Below, piece after piece: positions 46,140-57,000 of a DNA stretch of 64,000 nucleotides. The position numbers and the translations under genes are program-made. Positions within the stretch are counted from its first letter, which is position 1, and each line of letters opens with the position of its first letter. The notes below the pieces were generated by a model. The model ran no database searches and was not told where the DNA came from. It saw only the letters and a program-made list of their open reading frames with translations. This stretch comes from Aurelia coerulea (lineage: Eukaryota > Cnidaria > Scyphozoa > Semaeostomeae > Ulmaridae). The stretch lies in assembly GCA_039566865.1 (NCBI GenBank), contig CM076949.1:4431501-4495500 (forward strand), read 5' to 3'.

Positions 46140-46440
46140 AAGAATTGAAAAAAATGTTTGTTCGACGCTAACAATACGATGGATAGACACAAATTTTGGA
46201 AGATACTAGGCCCGCTCGGCGCGGCTTCGCCGCGCCTCCGCGTTCCTTTTAGCTTCGCTGTAGTTCGTCTAAGTGGCAGTACTTCAGTGGAAAATGTATC
46301 TTCGTTAGTTCATTCAATAAAGCAGTACTTGAGTGGAAATTCAAGGAAATGCATATGAGTGTATTTTGGGACTTGCTTCTTCCGTGGAAGTTTGGACGTG
46401 AAAGAGATAATCTGCTGAAAAGTTAGTTGCCGTCATTATT
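46140..46440. other. Intergenic segment with GC-rich hairpin
   Basis: Contains the short GC hairpin GGCGCGGCTTCGCCGCGCC (about 46219-46237) in otherwise AT-rich DNA. The small frame across it has no recognisable homology. Confidence 0.3.
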
Positions 46441-46537
46441 GTGGGTGCATTGGTTGTATCAGTTGTTTCAGTTGAGTTAGTCTAGCGGCGTTTGTTGCCT
46501 TAAGGACTTTGCTGCCTTAACGCTTTTAGGTGCGTCA

Positions 46538-46869
46538 CCCGGGGGGGGGGGGGGGTACTTGACCTAAATTTGTACGGGGGTGTGCCCATGCAAAAAAATT
46601 GTTTTCCCCTGCTCCAGAATTTTTCGCTCAAAATGATAACCTGTTCTAGACAAATGTCGTGAAAAGTATACTCCAAAACATGAAATCTGACCGAAAAACG
46701 ACCCGATCTAAGAAAATATTCCTTTTTCACATGTTTTGACAACCTGCTCTAGAAAAATTGCCTCATTTTGATTTTGATACCCTGTGCTAGAAAAAATTGG
46801 TGAAAACGATACCCTTGAAAACGGCTCATCCCCGCGCGACAAATATACTAAGTACCCCCCCCCCTTGGG
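46538..46869. mobile_element. G-rich-ended element (family G) with 9-bp duplication, copy 1
   Basis: Starts CCCGGGGG with a G-run followed by TACTTGACCTAA and ends CTAAGTACCCCCC...TTGGG, so the ends are inverted. The flanks carry a perfect 9-bp duplication GGTGCGTCA (46529-46537, 46870-46878). The interior has several tandem diverged copies of a CTGCTCTAGAAAAATTG-like unit. Second copy at 51974. Confidence 0.65.
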
Positions 46870-47092
46870 GGTGCGTCAATTGCATAACGGGACTCAGTTG
46901 GTATAGTGGCCTAACTTACGTTAGTGGCTTCTTGCTTTAGTTGTTGAGTAGATTTAGTTGCGTTTCTTGGCTTAGTGGACGTGGTTATAGCTTGATGCTG
47001 TTTGCTTTGCTTTTATCTTTGTTACCGATGGCAGCCCTCAGTTATAATAACTGATTTTTAGGAGGCTATGCTAAAAACTTAAAGGAATTGAG

Positions 47093-47339
47093 TACATATA
47101 AATAACTGAGCGTTAACGCTGTCCTGAATTTTTGCTGACAAACCGCTGACGGCCCTTTGTAATCGCACAATAGTGCTAAAGTCATTAGCAGTGGAGACTA
47201 AAGGCTTCTTAATCTTTGCACTATCCTCAGGAATTTTTTTGGTTTAATTTCAATAGCGGTTAAATCACAACTTTTGTTTTATGATTGAAAAGAAGTTGAT
47301 ATTGGTCATGATCGCGCTATTTATGCGGACTCAATGCCT
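47093..47339. mobile_element. TTAA-flanked MITE (family T2), copy 2
   Basis: A 247-bp element, ends AGGAATTGAG and CTCAATGCCT, TTAA on both sides (47089-47092, 47340-47343). It is inverted relative to the copy at 6644 and aligns with it along its full length. Confidence 0.75.
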
Positions 47340-47789
47340 TTAAAATAACAAATAATGTACATGTACATTGTTAATTTGGTAAATTACAATTGGTCGTTTG
47401 ATGATGCATTTTTGCAACTCTTTTTTTAATGCTTTCAGGGTGGGGAAATTTCTAACTTCAGCGCCTTTTGTGGCGTTAGTTGCCTTATTGGCCTCAGTTG
47501 CTTTAGTGGACTAACTTACGTTAGGTGTTGTCTTTGTTCAGTTGTGGAGTTGGTTTTGTGTTCTTTCTATCCTTAGTGGACTTAGTTGCCTCAGCACCTT
47601 TAGTTGTGTTAGTTGTCGTATTGGCCTTGCTTTGATGACATTACGTACGTTCAATGATATAGAGGCGCTTTCGGTTATATTATTGTATACGTTACGTAGG
47701 GTGAATGTTGTGGTTGCCTTACTTGCTGTAATTGCTTTACTTGGCCCAAGCAGCTTGTTAAAAAAGTTATAGGGGAAAATTAGTTGGGT

Positions 47790-48110
47790 ATTGCCCCAGT
47801 AGCCTTTGTTGTACAGTTTTGTTTGTTGAACAGTCTTGGGCCTGAGATCAGAAATACTACAACCCTGAGATCTTTTAAAAAGAAGGTGCAACCATGAATT
47901 TCACTCACCAGTTCTTTTCTGTTTTCTTTCGTTTATTTAGCACAAATTGTAATTAGTTTAGGTTTAGGTTTTATAGCAAGTTTCGTTCTATTGTAGATGA
48001 GTAGTTATTTGTAAGTTTTTAGCATGGCCCCCTGTAAATAAATTATTTTTATTGAAGGGCTACCATGGGTAAGAAAGATAAAATCAATCAATCAAATCAA
48101 TAAGATCAAT
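47790..48110 (+). pseudogene. LINE C-terminal fragment
   Basis: A short frame reads NSLGPEIRNTTTLRSFKKKV followed by QP and a stop, the end of a CR1/L2-type ORF2. A 3' UTR and an ATCA-rich tail follow to about 48110. Confidence 0.65.
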
Positions 48111-48573
48111 CATGTTGCCTTAGGTGACCCTAATCCGTATGGGTTTTTTGGGGTACCATTTATGGGGGGGGGGGGGGTTCCGCCCTTCTGTGAAAACTGC
48201 CTTAGAGTCACCAGAATTCAATAGAACTTGGTTCAATTACAGAGCAAGTAGTTTGTAGCATGTAGTGCAATTTGGGTATGGCTGCCACGTCTTATGTGGT
48301 CACAACGGGGTCACAGTGACATAATGAAGTTGAAAATCAGTAAAAATTAGGCGTTTAAAGTTAAATTTGTGTTTAAAGGCCATCTTGCATGAACTTTATG
48401 CAGTTGTTGGTTAAATTTATCAACATAGCTGGTGGGAAAATATCATTTTATTGAATATGACGATTTTGGAGTGATATTTTGAGCGAAATTAGCCAATTCT
48501 GATGACGTAATTTGTGCCACTGCTTTTTCTATGTAAAAATAGAGAGAAAGTGGCTGCAAAATGGTGGTAACCT

Positions 48574-49263
48574 ATGACAAATGTATCAATAGAGCTCACT
48601 GAATTGAAAAAGTCTGAGAAAATTGAAAAAATTTACGAATTAGGCGAATATGGGAGCCAGAATGAGATCATAATAAAAAAAATGCCGACATCAGCAAATT
48701 CTACAAATTCTGGCATCAAACGAAAGCTCTTATTTGCAGATTCATTTGCTATGCGATGCTCCATAATTCAAGGAAATCTTTCCATGGAAATCATGGAAAA
48801 CAATGATCTTGCTGCTACCTGCTTCCAAGTATGGGCATATCACGTGACTTGTGTGAGCTCTATTGTTTCTGGGTATGTAAAAATTGCAGATCAATTAAAA
48901 GACTTTTCTTCCATTGGAGAATTGCCCGAATCACTGCAGGTCAGAGTAGAATGTGGAGATTTATTGCAGTCATTCATTAAATATAACGCAAAGTTTCATA
49001 AAACATGTAAAAATAAATATGACAACTATCATTACGAAAGAACATGTAAACGAAGAAAACTTGCAGATCATGAATGTTTGCCAGATACGAGTTGTGCTAC
49101 ACGAGGCACCTGATCACGTTTTTGTGCAGAAAATTTCCGTCCATATTGTTTCTTTTGCGAAAAAGAAGACGCCGAGAGTAACTTATCTAGTGCTCAGACA
49201 TTTGCTTTAGATAGGCGTGTCCGAGATGCTGCATTAGTGCTGCATTTTTCCGTCAAAATGTAA
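48574..49263 (+). pseudogene. Cys-rich repeat-associated protein, one in-frame stop
   Basis: A frame from the ATG at 48574 is open to a single TGA at 49111-49113, then open again in the same frame to the TAA at 49261-49263. The second half reads ENFRPYCFFCEKEDAE then AQTFALDRRVRDAALVL, preceded by YNAKFHKTCKNKYDNYHYE. This combination (His-Cys block, CxxC block, LD-R-VR-A block) resembles a Cys/His-rich family that I recall as abundant next to transposable elements in invertebrate genomes; that recollection is not database-checked. The final codons overlap a consensus splice donor (AAAAT|GTAAGT at 49260), so this may be one exon of a formerly longer gene. Confidence 0.5.
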
Positions 49264-49669
49264 GTAATCAATAATTAGCAAAAGTCAGGGAGGTTGGGGT
49301 GACATAGCTGATTTCGTTTAACAACCTGGCAAGTAAAACCTGGAAGGGGGTTGAAAAGCCCGGCTCACATATGGATTAGTTTCAAGATAGCTGGCTTACT
49401 TGCTTGCTCGATTCCTTTAGTTATGTATCATTTACGTTTTCTTAGTTAGTTAGTTAGCTACGTTGTTACAGTAGCATTTGCTGCGTTAGCTGCTCTTGCT
49501 GGTGCTGCTGTCTTACGTCTTACTTGCGCTGGTTGCCTTAGTAACGTTAGCTTCGTTTTTTGGTTTTTTAGCAGGTCAGTAAGTGTTGAATCTCCCTATG
49601 CAAGGTAGCTTTTGAAATAATGATCAGGGGAATGTGCTGCATGTCATCAGGGGGTAAATTTAGGGGAAG

Positions 49670-49775
49670 TTGGCAAGGTGCCAAGTGACGTCACAGAACT
49701 TGGCAAGGTGCCAAGTCACATGCTGAAAACCTGGCATTGTGCCAAGTCATGTGCCCTACATTGGCAACTTGCCAA
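49670..49775. promoter_or_regulatory. Four phased NFI-type palindromes, 30-31 bp apart
   Basis: Sites at 49670-49684, 49700-49714, 49731-49745 and 49761-49775. Sites 1, 2 and 4 match the nuclear factor I full-site rule TTGGC-N5-GCCAA exactly (spacers AAGGT, AAGGT, AACTT); site 3 has one change (CTGGCATTGTGCCAA). The 30/31/30-bp spacing is close to three helical turns, so all sites lie on one face. Each is followed by a TCACATG/TGACGTCA-type motif. It lies about 1.3 kb upstream of MIOX. It could equally be a four-unit minisatellite. Confidence 0.5.
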
Positions 49776-49801
49776 GTAAGTCACATGACATGGGGGCTAG
49801 G

Positions 49802-50152
49802 CACGTGACTGCCCCCAGCAATTTAAAGTATCATTACCCCCACATCTTCGTCAGTAACTATGCTATACGCGCCCTCACTTGGTGTCATCCCAATATGTCT
49901 TGTATACTCTTAGGAAGAGCACCATTGTGAAGGAGAAGGTATCACGTGATATGGGTGTGGCCACGTGACAACCCCCAATTGGTGGTAACAATCGCTGGCA
50001 TCGATCATGCACCCCACCACCCTACAACCTCGTCAATACTTACTGCGGGATGATGAAACCCTTTAGAGTGCCGTTGTGAAGGAGGATACCGCTGGCAGAG
50101 GCCTGCCAGCCACTGCGAAGGTGAATGTGCATGTGACGTCCAATGTGACGTC
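49802..50152. promoter_or_regulatory. Cluster of CACGTG E-boxes and CRE half-sites
   Basis: CACGTGAC at 49802-49809, TCACGTGA at 49942-49949, CACGTGAC at 49962-49969, and TGACGTC at 50134-50140 and 50146-50152. This stretch is more GC-rich than its surroundings and shows weak ~170-bp internal duplication (two TCGTCA-TACT blocks and two ATTGTGAAGGAG-like blocks). Candidate distal regulatory DNA for MIOX; no function is proven. Confidence 0.35.
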
Positions 50153-50159
50153 TTTGGTT

Positions 50160-51074
50160 GTTTACCATCGACCACAAAGTGATTTGTTCGTTGATGGCCC
50201 TTGATAGCACCATCAAGTGTGGTTAGTAACAATCGGCTAACAATCGGCTGTCACTCAAAAAACAATAACCTGCTGAAGAAGGCTGCCAACAATTTTCCCC
50301 CGCTGATACCCCAGCTGCAGGAGGCTACCCCAAAATATGGACATCCTCATGCACACATAGATTTTCCTGTCGATTTTTGGAGACGAAGAGCGAGCTTCCA
50401 GGACACGGGAGAGGTCTGGAATAAGTGCGGCAGACAGACAAATTCAGCGTTTGATCTGACCGTCTCAGCGAGTAGTAATATAGATTTTTGAGATTAAAAA
50501 TTTCCCCTTCTCGTTTCTGTTATTTTCCCATTGACATTTTTCTTTCCCCGTTGAACCGTCGAATATTCTCAAGTTCAGAATCGTCCAATTTTTAAGAATA
50601 TTATAAGAATATTGCCAGCCTCAGCTAGCACATTTGTGTCTCATTTTTCAGCAGTTGCCTGTTTTTTGATGTTCATAACAGAGAATCGCATGACTGACAT
50701 AAATACTTTAAGAATAGGCCTATATTCAGGCTCAAAACGAAAATTCCTTAAAGAATATCGAGGCTGGACAAAATTTAAAACATTCTTATATAAAAAAGAG
50801 TGTTTGCAGAGTTCCATCATAATGCCAAAATTTTTGGTTTTCCATCAGGATAATTATAATCCCCCTTTCAAAATAAAGAAAGTGAGAATAATATAGAAAC
50901 ACATGTTGAGTCCGAGTTAATTGGTTACTATTTGCATAACAATCACAACAACAAGACAAGAAAGAAGAAACAGAAAGCAATTTAAAACGACGCCGCATGC
51001 AGGAAGACATCTGAAATTTTACAGCAACTAAAATCCAAATTTGAGGACTAAAAGAAGACAGGAAAACATCCAAA
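50160..51074. other. MIOX 5' flank
   Basis: No convincing gene. The segment 50200-50491 is open for 96 codons but unrecognised. A purine-rich leader (50940-51074) precedes the MIOX ATG and contains a five-codon upstream frame at 50997-51014 if it is transcribed. Confidence 0.35.
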
Positions 51075-54000
51075 ATGCCTCCAGTAAGTATCTTAGTTTT
51101 TGAAGGCAATTTTTAGATCGTTTGCAGTGTCTGTATGAGAATTTTAGAGGGGTATTTTTGAGCGAACATACGAACAGCAGGTCATTGGCGATCTAGGCCC
51201 GGTTTTGGTCTAGGCTAGACCAGGGATAAATACTATTTATCCCTGGGCTAGACCTTATGGTGCGGACGGGGCAGAAAGGATTCGTCTACCCAAAGAAGAT
51301 TTATGCATGGCGTCTGCCAGGCAATGTGTTTGGTCAAAAGAGAGATTAAAGGCAATACAATCTATCCCCCTTGATGAATAATAGAAATCGCTAAAGATCT
51401 ACGCTAATCTCGTAGTTCATTAAATGCAAGGAAGGCAGGACCATCCATGCGTAATTTTCATGGCCATGAAAATTATACGATAAGCGATAAACAAGACTCA
51501 TGCATTCAAATGTTTGTATTCTGTGGGAAGTTACTCCTGTGAGAGAGTGTGCCGGATGGAGTGCATCCCTCCAGGGGCCGGGGCAAGTGAAGGGTGTGCC
51601 TTAAAATGGTTCCCAAGTTCCTGGCTGTCAGCATAAAAACGTCAAAGCAAGACGTCGTTGCTGGACGACAAAAATGCCTCAAGGAAATAGTCGAAATTTT
51701 TTTTGCAAAAATTGCACGAAGAAAGTGCTTGGCAAAATAAATGAATGATTTAAACTGGCAGCACAGATGTTGATAAATTTTTAGTAAAATAGTTATGTTC
51801 TTCATTTTTAGATTGGAATTGTTACCATAGTTGATCCTTCACAAATCTATCGACCAGAACCAAAATATGACGACTTGAATGCAGAGAAAAGATCACAGAA
51901 GACAAAAGAGAACTTCAGAAACTTTGATGTGAGTTCTTTATTGTACCAGATATTACTGTACTGCAGGTCCCAGTCCTGGGGAGAGGGAGGGTGTGGGCTC
52001 TTGACTTTCAGTTGGAGGGGGTGTGCACTCTAAGAAAAAATTTGTCACCTGGCTTTAGAAATTTTTCCTTGAAATGATAGCTGGATTTAGAAAACTTCGG
52101 CGAAAAGCATAACCCAAAACCAGGGGCGGCTCGAAGGGAAAAAAAGTAGGTAATCAAATTGGCGAAGCCAATTTGATTGCCGTAGCGAAGGGGGGTCCGG
52201 GGGCGGAGCCCCCGGAAAATTTTTTGGGCCACGCCCTTTTTTATGTTGGGAAACGCCCATATTTCGCTTATGATAAGACCACACCCACTGCCCTGTGCAC
52301 CCGATCCTCTGAAGTCTATTTCGTAAAAATCAACAACATATCATGCAAGTCTTCGAGCAATCGGTATTGTGATACAAAAGGAGCGCAATTCATGGCTGTA
52401 ACATGCGACAAGGTCCATAAGCTCCAGAAAATTGCCCCGGTGATGACAATTTGGACTCATCGTGCCCTTGAAATGCCAGCCCTTGGGCAGACAAGAACAC
52501 AGCAGCATCAATGTGGTGGTGCAGCATCTTTGTGTATCGTGATGCATTGTGGTTGTGTCTTGTCACTTCTCTTTGCCTGGCCTCGTCTATAGCACAAGCG
52601 ACATCTATGTTGCCAAGCAGTTTGTATGATGTGTGGTTCATCATATGCTTTTTTGAAGCTTGATGGCTCCCAGCAATATTTGTAAGGTTCCTCCCTTCCC
52701 TGTCGATTTGAAACCGTTTACTTGCACAAATGACCCTTTCATCTGTTGAATCAAATAAAATTCAAGATTAGATGTACATACAACAACTATACACAACTTC
52801 AAGATCAAAGAAGAAAAAACTTACACAGCCAGAGAACCTCCCGAAAATAAGAAAAATCAAGAAACATTTTCGAACCAGATAATCTTACGCGATATTTTCC
52901 CAGTACTGGAGTTTCTTAATTTGTTGGCGATCCGAGAGTTGAGTTTCTCATATGCAATTTCTTCAAAGTATTTGTATCATTTTTGCAACTTTCTTAAAGG
53001 TTCCATAACAGTCTTCATATTATATTTACTCCCTGTCCCCTCGTGAACATTTCAAAACAAAAGTTTTTAGGACTTTCCGCTGTTTAGACATTACTCAAGA
53101 CTCAAGTGAGTGATATGATACAGGAAACAAATGAAAGTAAAGTAAGAATATGCTAAGGTTTTTCTTTACTGAAATAAATAGTCTATATTTTCGCAGTATT
53201 GGTATTTCTTAACATTTTTGGCGATATCAGAGTTCAGTTTCTTACAAACAGTTTACGAGTTGTGGTTCATGCAGCGGTTGTAGGCCCGCGGATCTTTTTC
53301 ATATGGGATTAAACCAGCTTCATGTCTGCCCTCCACGGCCTCCATACACTTAGCCTCCAAAAGGGCAAGGTAATCGCTGGCAGACTTGACTACCTTGGCC
53401 GAAGAGATTTTGTCATGTGTAATGTCCAGTGACCATGGATCGCAATTTTTGGTATAATGTTATTTCTAAACTATCCCACAAATGTTTATGCGACTCCAGC
53501 CTAATTAATGCTGTGCATGCAGTTCTATTTGATATATTTCAGTTTACTTATTAAACTCTATGTGATGTGCAAATCTGATAGGAAAATGGATCTGGTCAGA
53601 TAAAATAATTTCGAAAATTATTAGTAAAATGCACACTTACCATTGATATGTCACCCATCACTAGGCAGGGCCAGCAGTAAAACGTTTCTCTGCCTTCTTC
53701 ATTTTCTCCGCCACATATCCACGGAAAAGACTCATACACCGTTAACACTTGTTCTCCCCGCATACTTTATTCTTGGACATGGCCTTCCATCCTTCTTCAA
53801 GCGCAATCGTTGCTCGTGATTTAAATTGTTATTATGTGCTGCACGCAGTGAAAAAATCTTGGAAACACCCCATCTATACTCGTTTCCCAAAACTCGATCC
53901 ATGACAAGATTTGAACAGATTTCTCAAGAGCAACAGTGCAAGGTAATCAGGTTGCGGAATGACTAAGTTGCTGCGAGGCGCTATCTGCTTTAATACGATC

Positions 54001-57000
54001 TGCTCAATAGAGAATTACGTCAAGACACCCACGAAAACAAATGTGAGGTAATCAGAAAGGGCCACGATTACTTCACGGCCTCACCGAAGGGTGTACGCGG
54101 CCATCCTAATCCTCGAATTCAATATCTATCAAATTCAACAAAGATAATGTAAGCAGAAAGATTAACAACTAATTATCGACTGTCTGTCCAACCATATCAA
54201 AAGAAAGCGAAATGGCAATCAATATACTTCACAGAGCACCGTCAGAACGCTCTGCCTCATGAATATGACGCAATACAAAAAAAATTCAAAGATTTGAAGA
54301 ACGTCCTGTTTTTTATTAGTTTTGTGAGAAATGAAAAAGGTCCAAAACCCTTGAAAATAAATAGGTAATCGGCGATTACCTTGATTACCCCCCAGCGCCG
54401 CCCCTGCCCAAAACATAAAACTTAATCGAAAAACCCGAAAAACAATGAAATAACACTTTTTGACAACCGGCTTTAGAAAAATTGCCTTATTTTAATACCC
54501 TGCATCAGAACAAAAGAAGCAAAATTGATACCCGGAAAGGAGTGCACATCCCGTCACAGCAAAATATCAAGTACCCACTCCCCCAGGTCCCAGTGTCTCC
54601 TGTCACATTTGTCATGTGAGGGAATTTTAAATAAAAAATTTCAATGTGACATTTTTGGCACAACGTTTGTTGAAAATTCATCTGCAGAAATCCAAGCTGG
54701 TTGAAAAATTGTCATACTGAACATTTTGGATTCTAAAAATCTTTTGGCCAAAAATTTATCTGTTGACATTGCAAGACTTCCACCAAAAGTTTCATTACCA
54801 AAAATTGTCTACCAAAATTTTATCCACCAAAAATTTTGGTTGCTAATTTAGGGGCAGAGAAACTTTTCCAACAGCAAACTTATCAATGGTAACAATAGCA
54901 GCACAACAGTATACAGTATATCTCTATTCTTCAGCAGCTAAGGTTGGCCTTACATTTGCAATCCAAGTAGCATGCCAAATTAATGAACATGAAGCAAAAT
55001 TATATTGCAGAAGATGGACAAAATTCAATTTTAGGAAATCATGGGCCTTCCCCCAAGCCCAAAAAGCTCCCCTCCCTCTGATAGGTCTGAATTTGCGTAT
55101 GTGTGTATAAAGCTACGCTGTAAATATAAAGTGTACCGTTGAAGAGGGCCTAACCATTCGAAGAAAACAGGCATCAATTTGGTCTTTTGCGCTTTTTATT
55201 CTTTATTTCAGTGCTGACTAGTTTCGCCCACTAGGGCATCTTCAGAGCAACTGATTTATTCAGAGTATCTACCTCTATTTATAGTGTATTGTCTGTCCAT
55301 ATAAGGTTAATTAGTTTACAAGAATAATTTTGTCCTTATAAGGTAAAAATGTTCTTGTCGTATGTTGTTGTTGTTGTTAGCCTCGTTCTCGTTGTTTTCA
55401 GTTGAGTCGTTGTTGTCGTAGGGGTTGGTTCTCGTATCATGGTGTTGTATTTTTGTGCTATGTCACTTGACGTCAGATTGTCTTTTGTCCATCTACGCTG
55501 TAAATATATGTTTTATATTTTTTGGATTTTCTGCAGGAGAATCTTCAGACAAGTCAAGTCAGGGAAACCTACAGGCTGATGCATGAGAACCAAACATATG
55601 AAACAGTAAAAGAAAAGGTGCAGTAAAGTTCTTTCTAATCTTTAGTCATTTAACAGTTTGTACTGTACAGTAGAAACCCACATAAAAGAACCTGGTTTTA
55701 TAAGAACCTAGAGGCTGAAATTCCATGATTTGAACTGCTTAAACTACAGTATAACCCACAAGAGGCTGACATTTCTGATAGTTCTTATAATAATATTCTG
55801 AAAGATAGTAATTTTTGATAGTTCTTATAATAATAATCTGAAAGATAGGAATTTTTGATAGTTCTTATAATAATAATCTCAAAGATGGTGGTTTAGTTTA
55901 TTATAATCTGAAAGATAGTAATTTTACTTCAAAGGTGAAAAATTCTTTGACAACAAAATTTTTTATTAAACTGTATGAGATATTTTGTAAACTATTCTGG
56001 TGATTTTATGAATGCACTCAATCCATAAAAACTCTACCAAGTGCAAGAGCCTTTTTAAGAACTTTACAGGTGGATTTTATTATAATCATATCGTATCAGT
56101 TAATCAAGAACCTCATTCAGCCTGCCTCGTGAAAACCTATGCGGGTTTTTATTGAACAGTGCATTGTTTTTTGTGCTCTTGGATATAATTCTTTTCAACA
56201 CTCACATTTTTTGTTGCTTCTTTTCACGTTCATGCAACTGACCAATGCTGATGTGCTATACAATTTAGGTGCTGGTGTGCCTCAAGGCTCATGCCTTGGT
56301 CTGCTTATATCAATGATCTACTACAGGGAAAGAAAAACATGTCTTTCTTGGCAAATGCTTTCACGTATTATTGTAAATTACTACCAGCTTAATTTGCATA
56401 TTTTCCAAAACACTAATTCATTGTGACTGGGTATTCTAAAATTCATTGGAATTGGAGCATTTTTTAGATAGCATTTTTCTTTTATATTATATAATATACT
56501 GTACTTTTCTTTAGAGGGAAAAATGGGGCAAACTGAATTATGCTGAGATGACTATCATAGAGGCTGTTATGATGCTTGATAACCTGGTTGATAGCTCAGA
56601 CCCTGACGTAAGAACAGTATATAGTATATTTCTTTGCATATTTCATAATTGCTTTGTATCATCTTATGGGGTTTCCTCTGAACTTAACAGAATTTTAAAC
56701 ATAATCTGGACACCTTAACATAACTTTTAAAAGAGCTTAGCACTTGCAATGTAAAATGTAAATATTTAAGAGGGTCTGGAAAAAGTAAATGAAGCTGTGA
56801 AGCATTTGTTTGGGAAGAACAACACAACAATCTACATACAGGAAGAAAAGAGAATAAAAACAAGTTTTAGGGAAGAAAGAAGCAATGAAAGGAAATGGAA
56901 GAAGGGAACAAGTAAATGAGAAGAAGGAGAACTTGGAAAGTGGAAGAAATATGGAAGATGTAAAGAGGAAAGCAAAAACGAAGGAAGGACAGAACAAAGA

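Larger units (their letters stand above)
46440..47780. repeat. Degenerate GTTGCCTTAGTGG repeat domain, interrupted
   Basis: Variants of TTAGTTGCCTTAGTGG(A/C)(C)TTA recur irregularly at 46440-46535, 46885-46995 and 47455-47765. The domain is broken by the G-rich element at 46538 and the T2 MITE at 47093. A weaker echo occurs at 49435-49560. The unit is too diverged to give an exact period by eye. Confidence 0.45.
51974..54584. mobile_element. Family G element, copy 2, split by a hAT transposon
   Basis: Flanked by the 9-bp duplication AGGTCCCAG (51965-51973, 54585-54593). The ends TCCTGGGGAGAG...GTGCTCTTGACT and ATCAAGTACCCACTCCCCC correspond to copy 1 at 46538, and the GGCTTTAGAAA units recur inside. 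The hAT element at 52121-54406 is inserted within it. MIOX intron 2. Confidence 0.6.

Noticed and set aside
51506..51805. 99-codon minus-strand frame in MIOX intron 1
   Set aside because: No domain recognised and it overlaps the acceptor region of MIOX exon 2 on the other strand.
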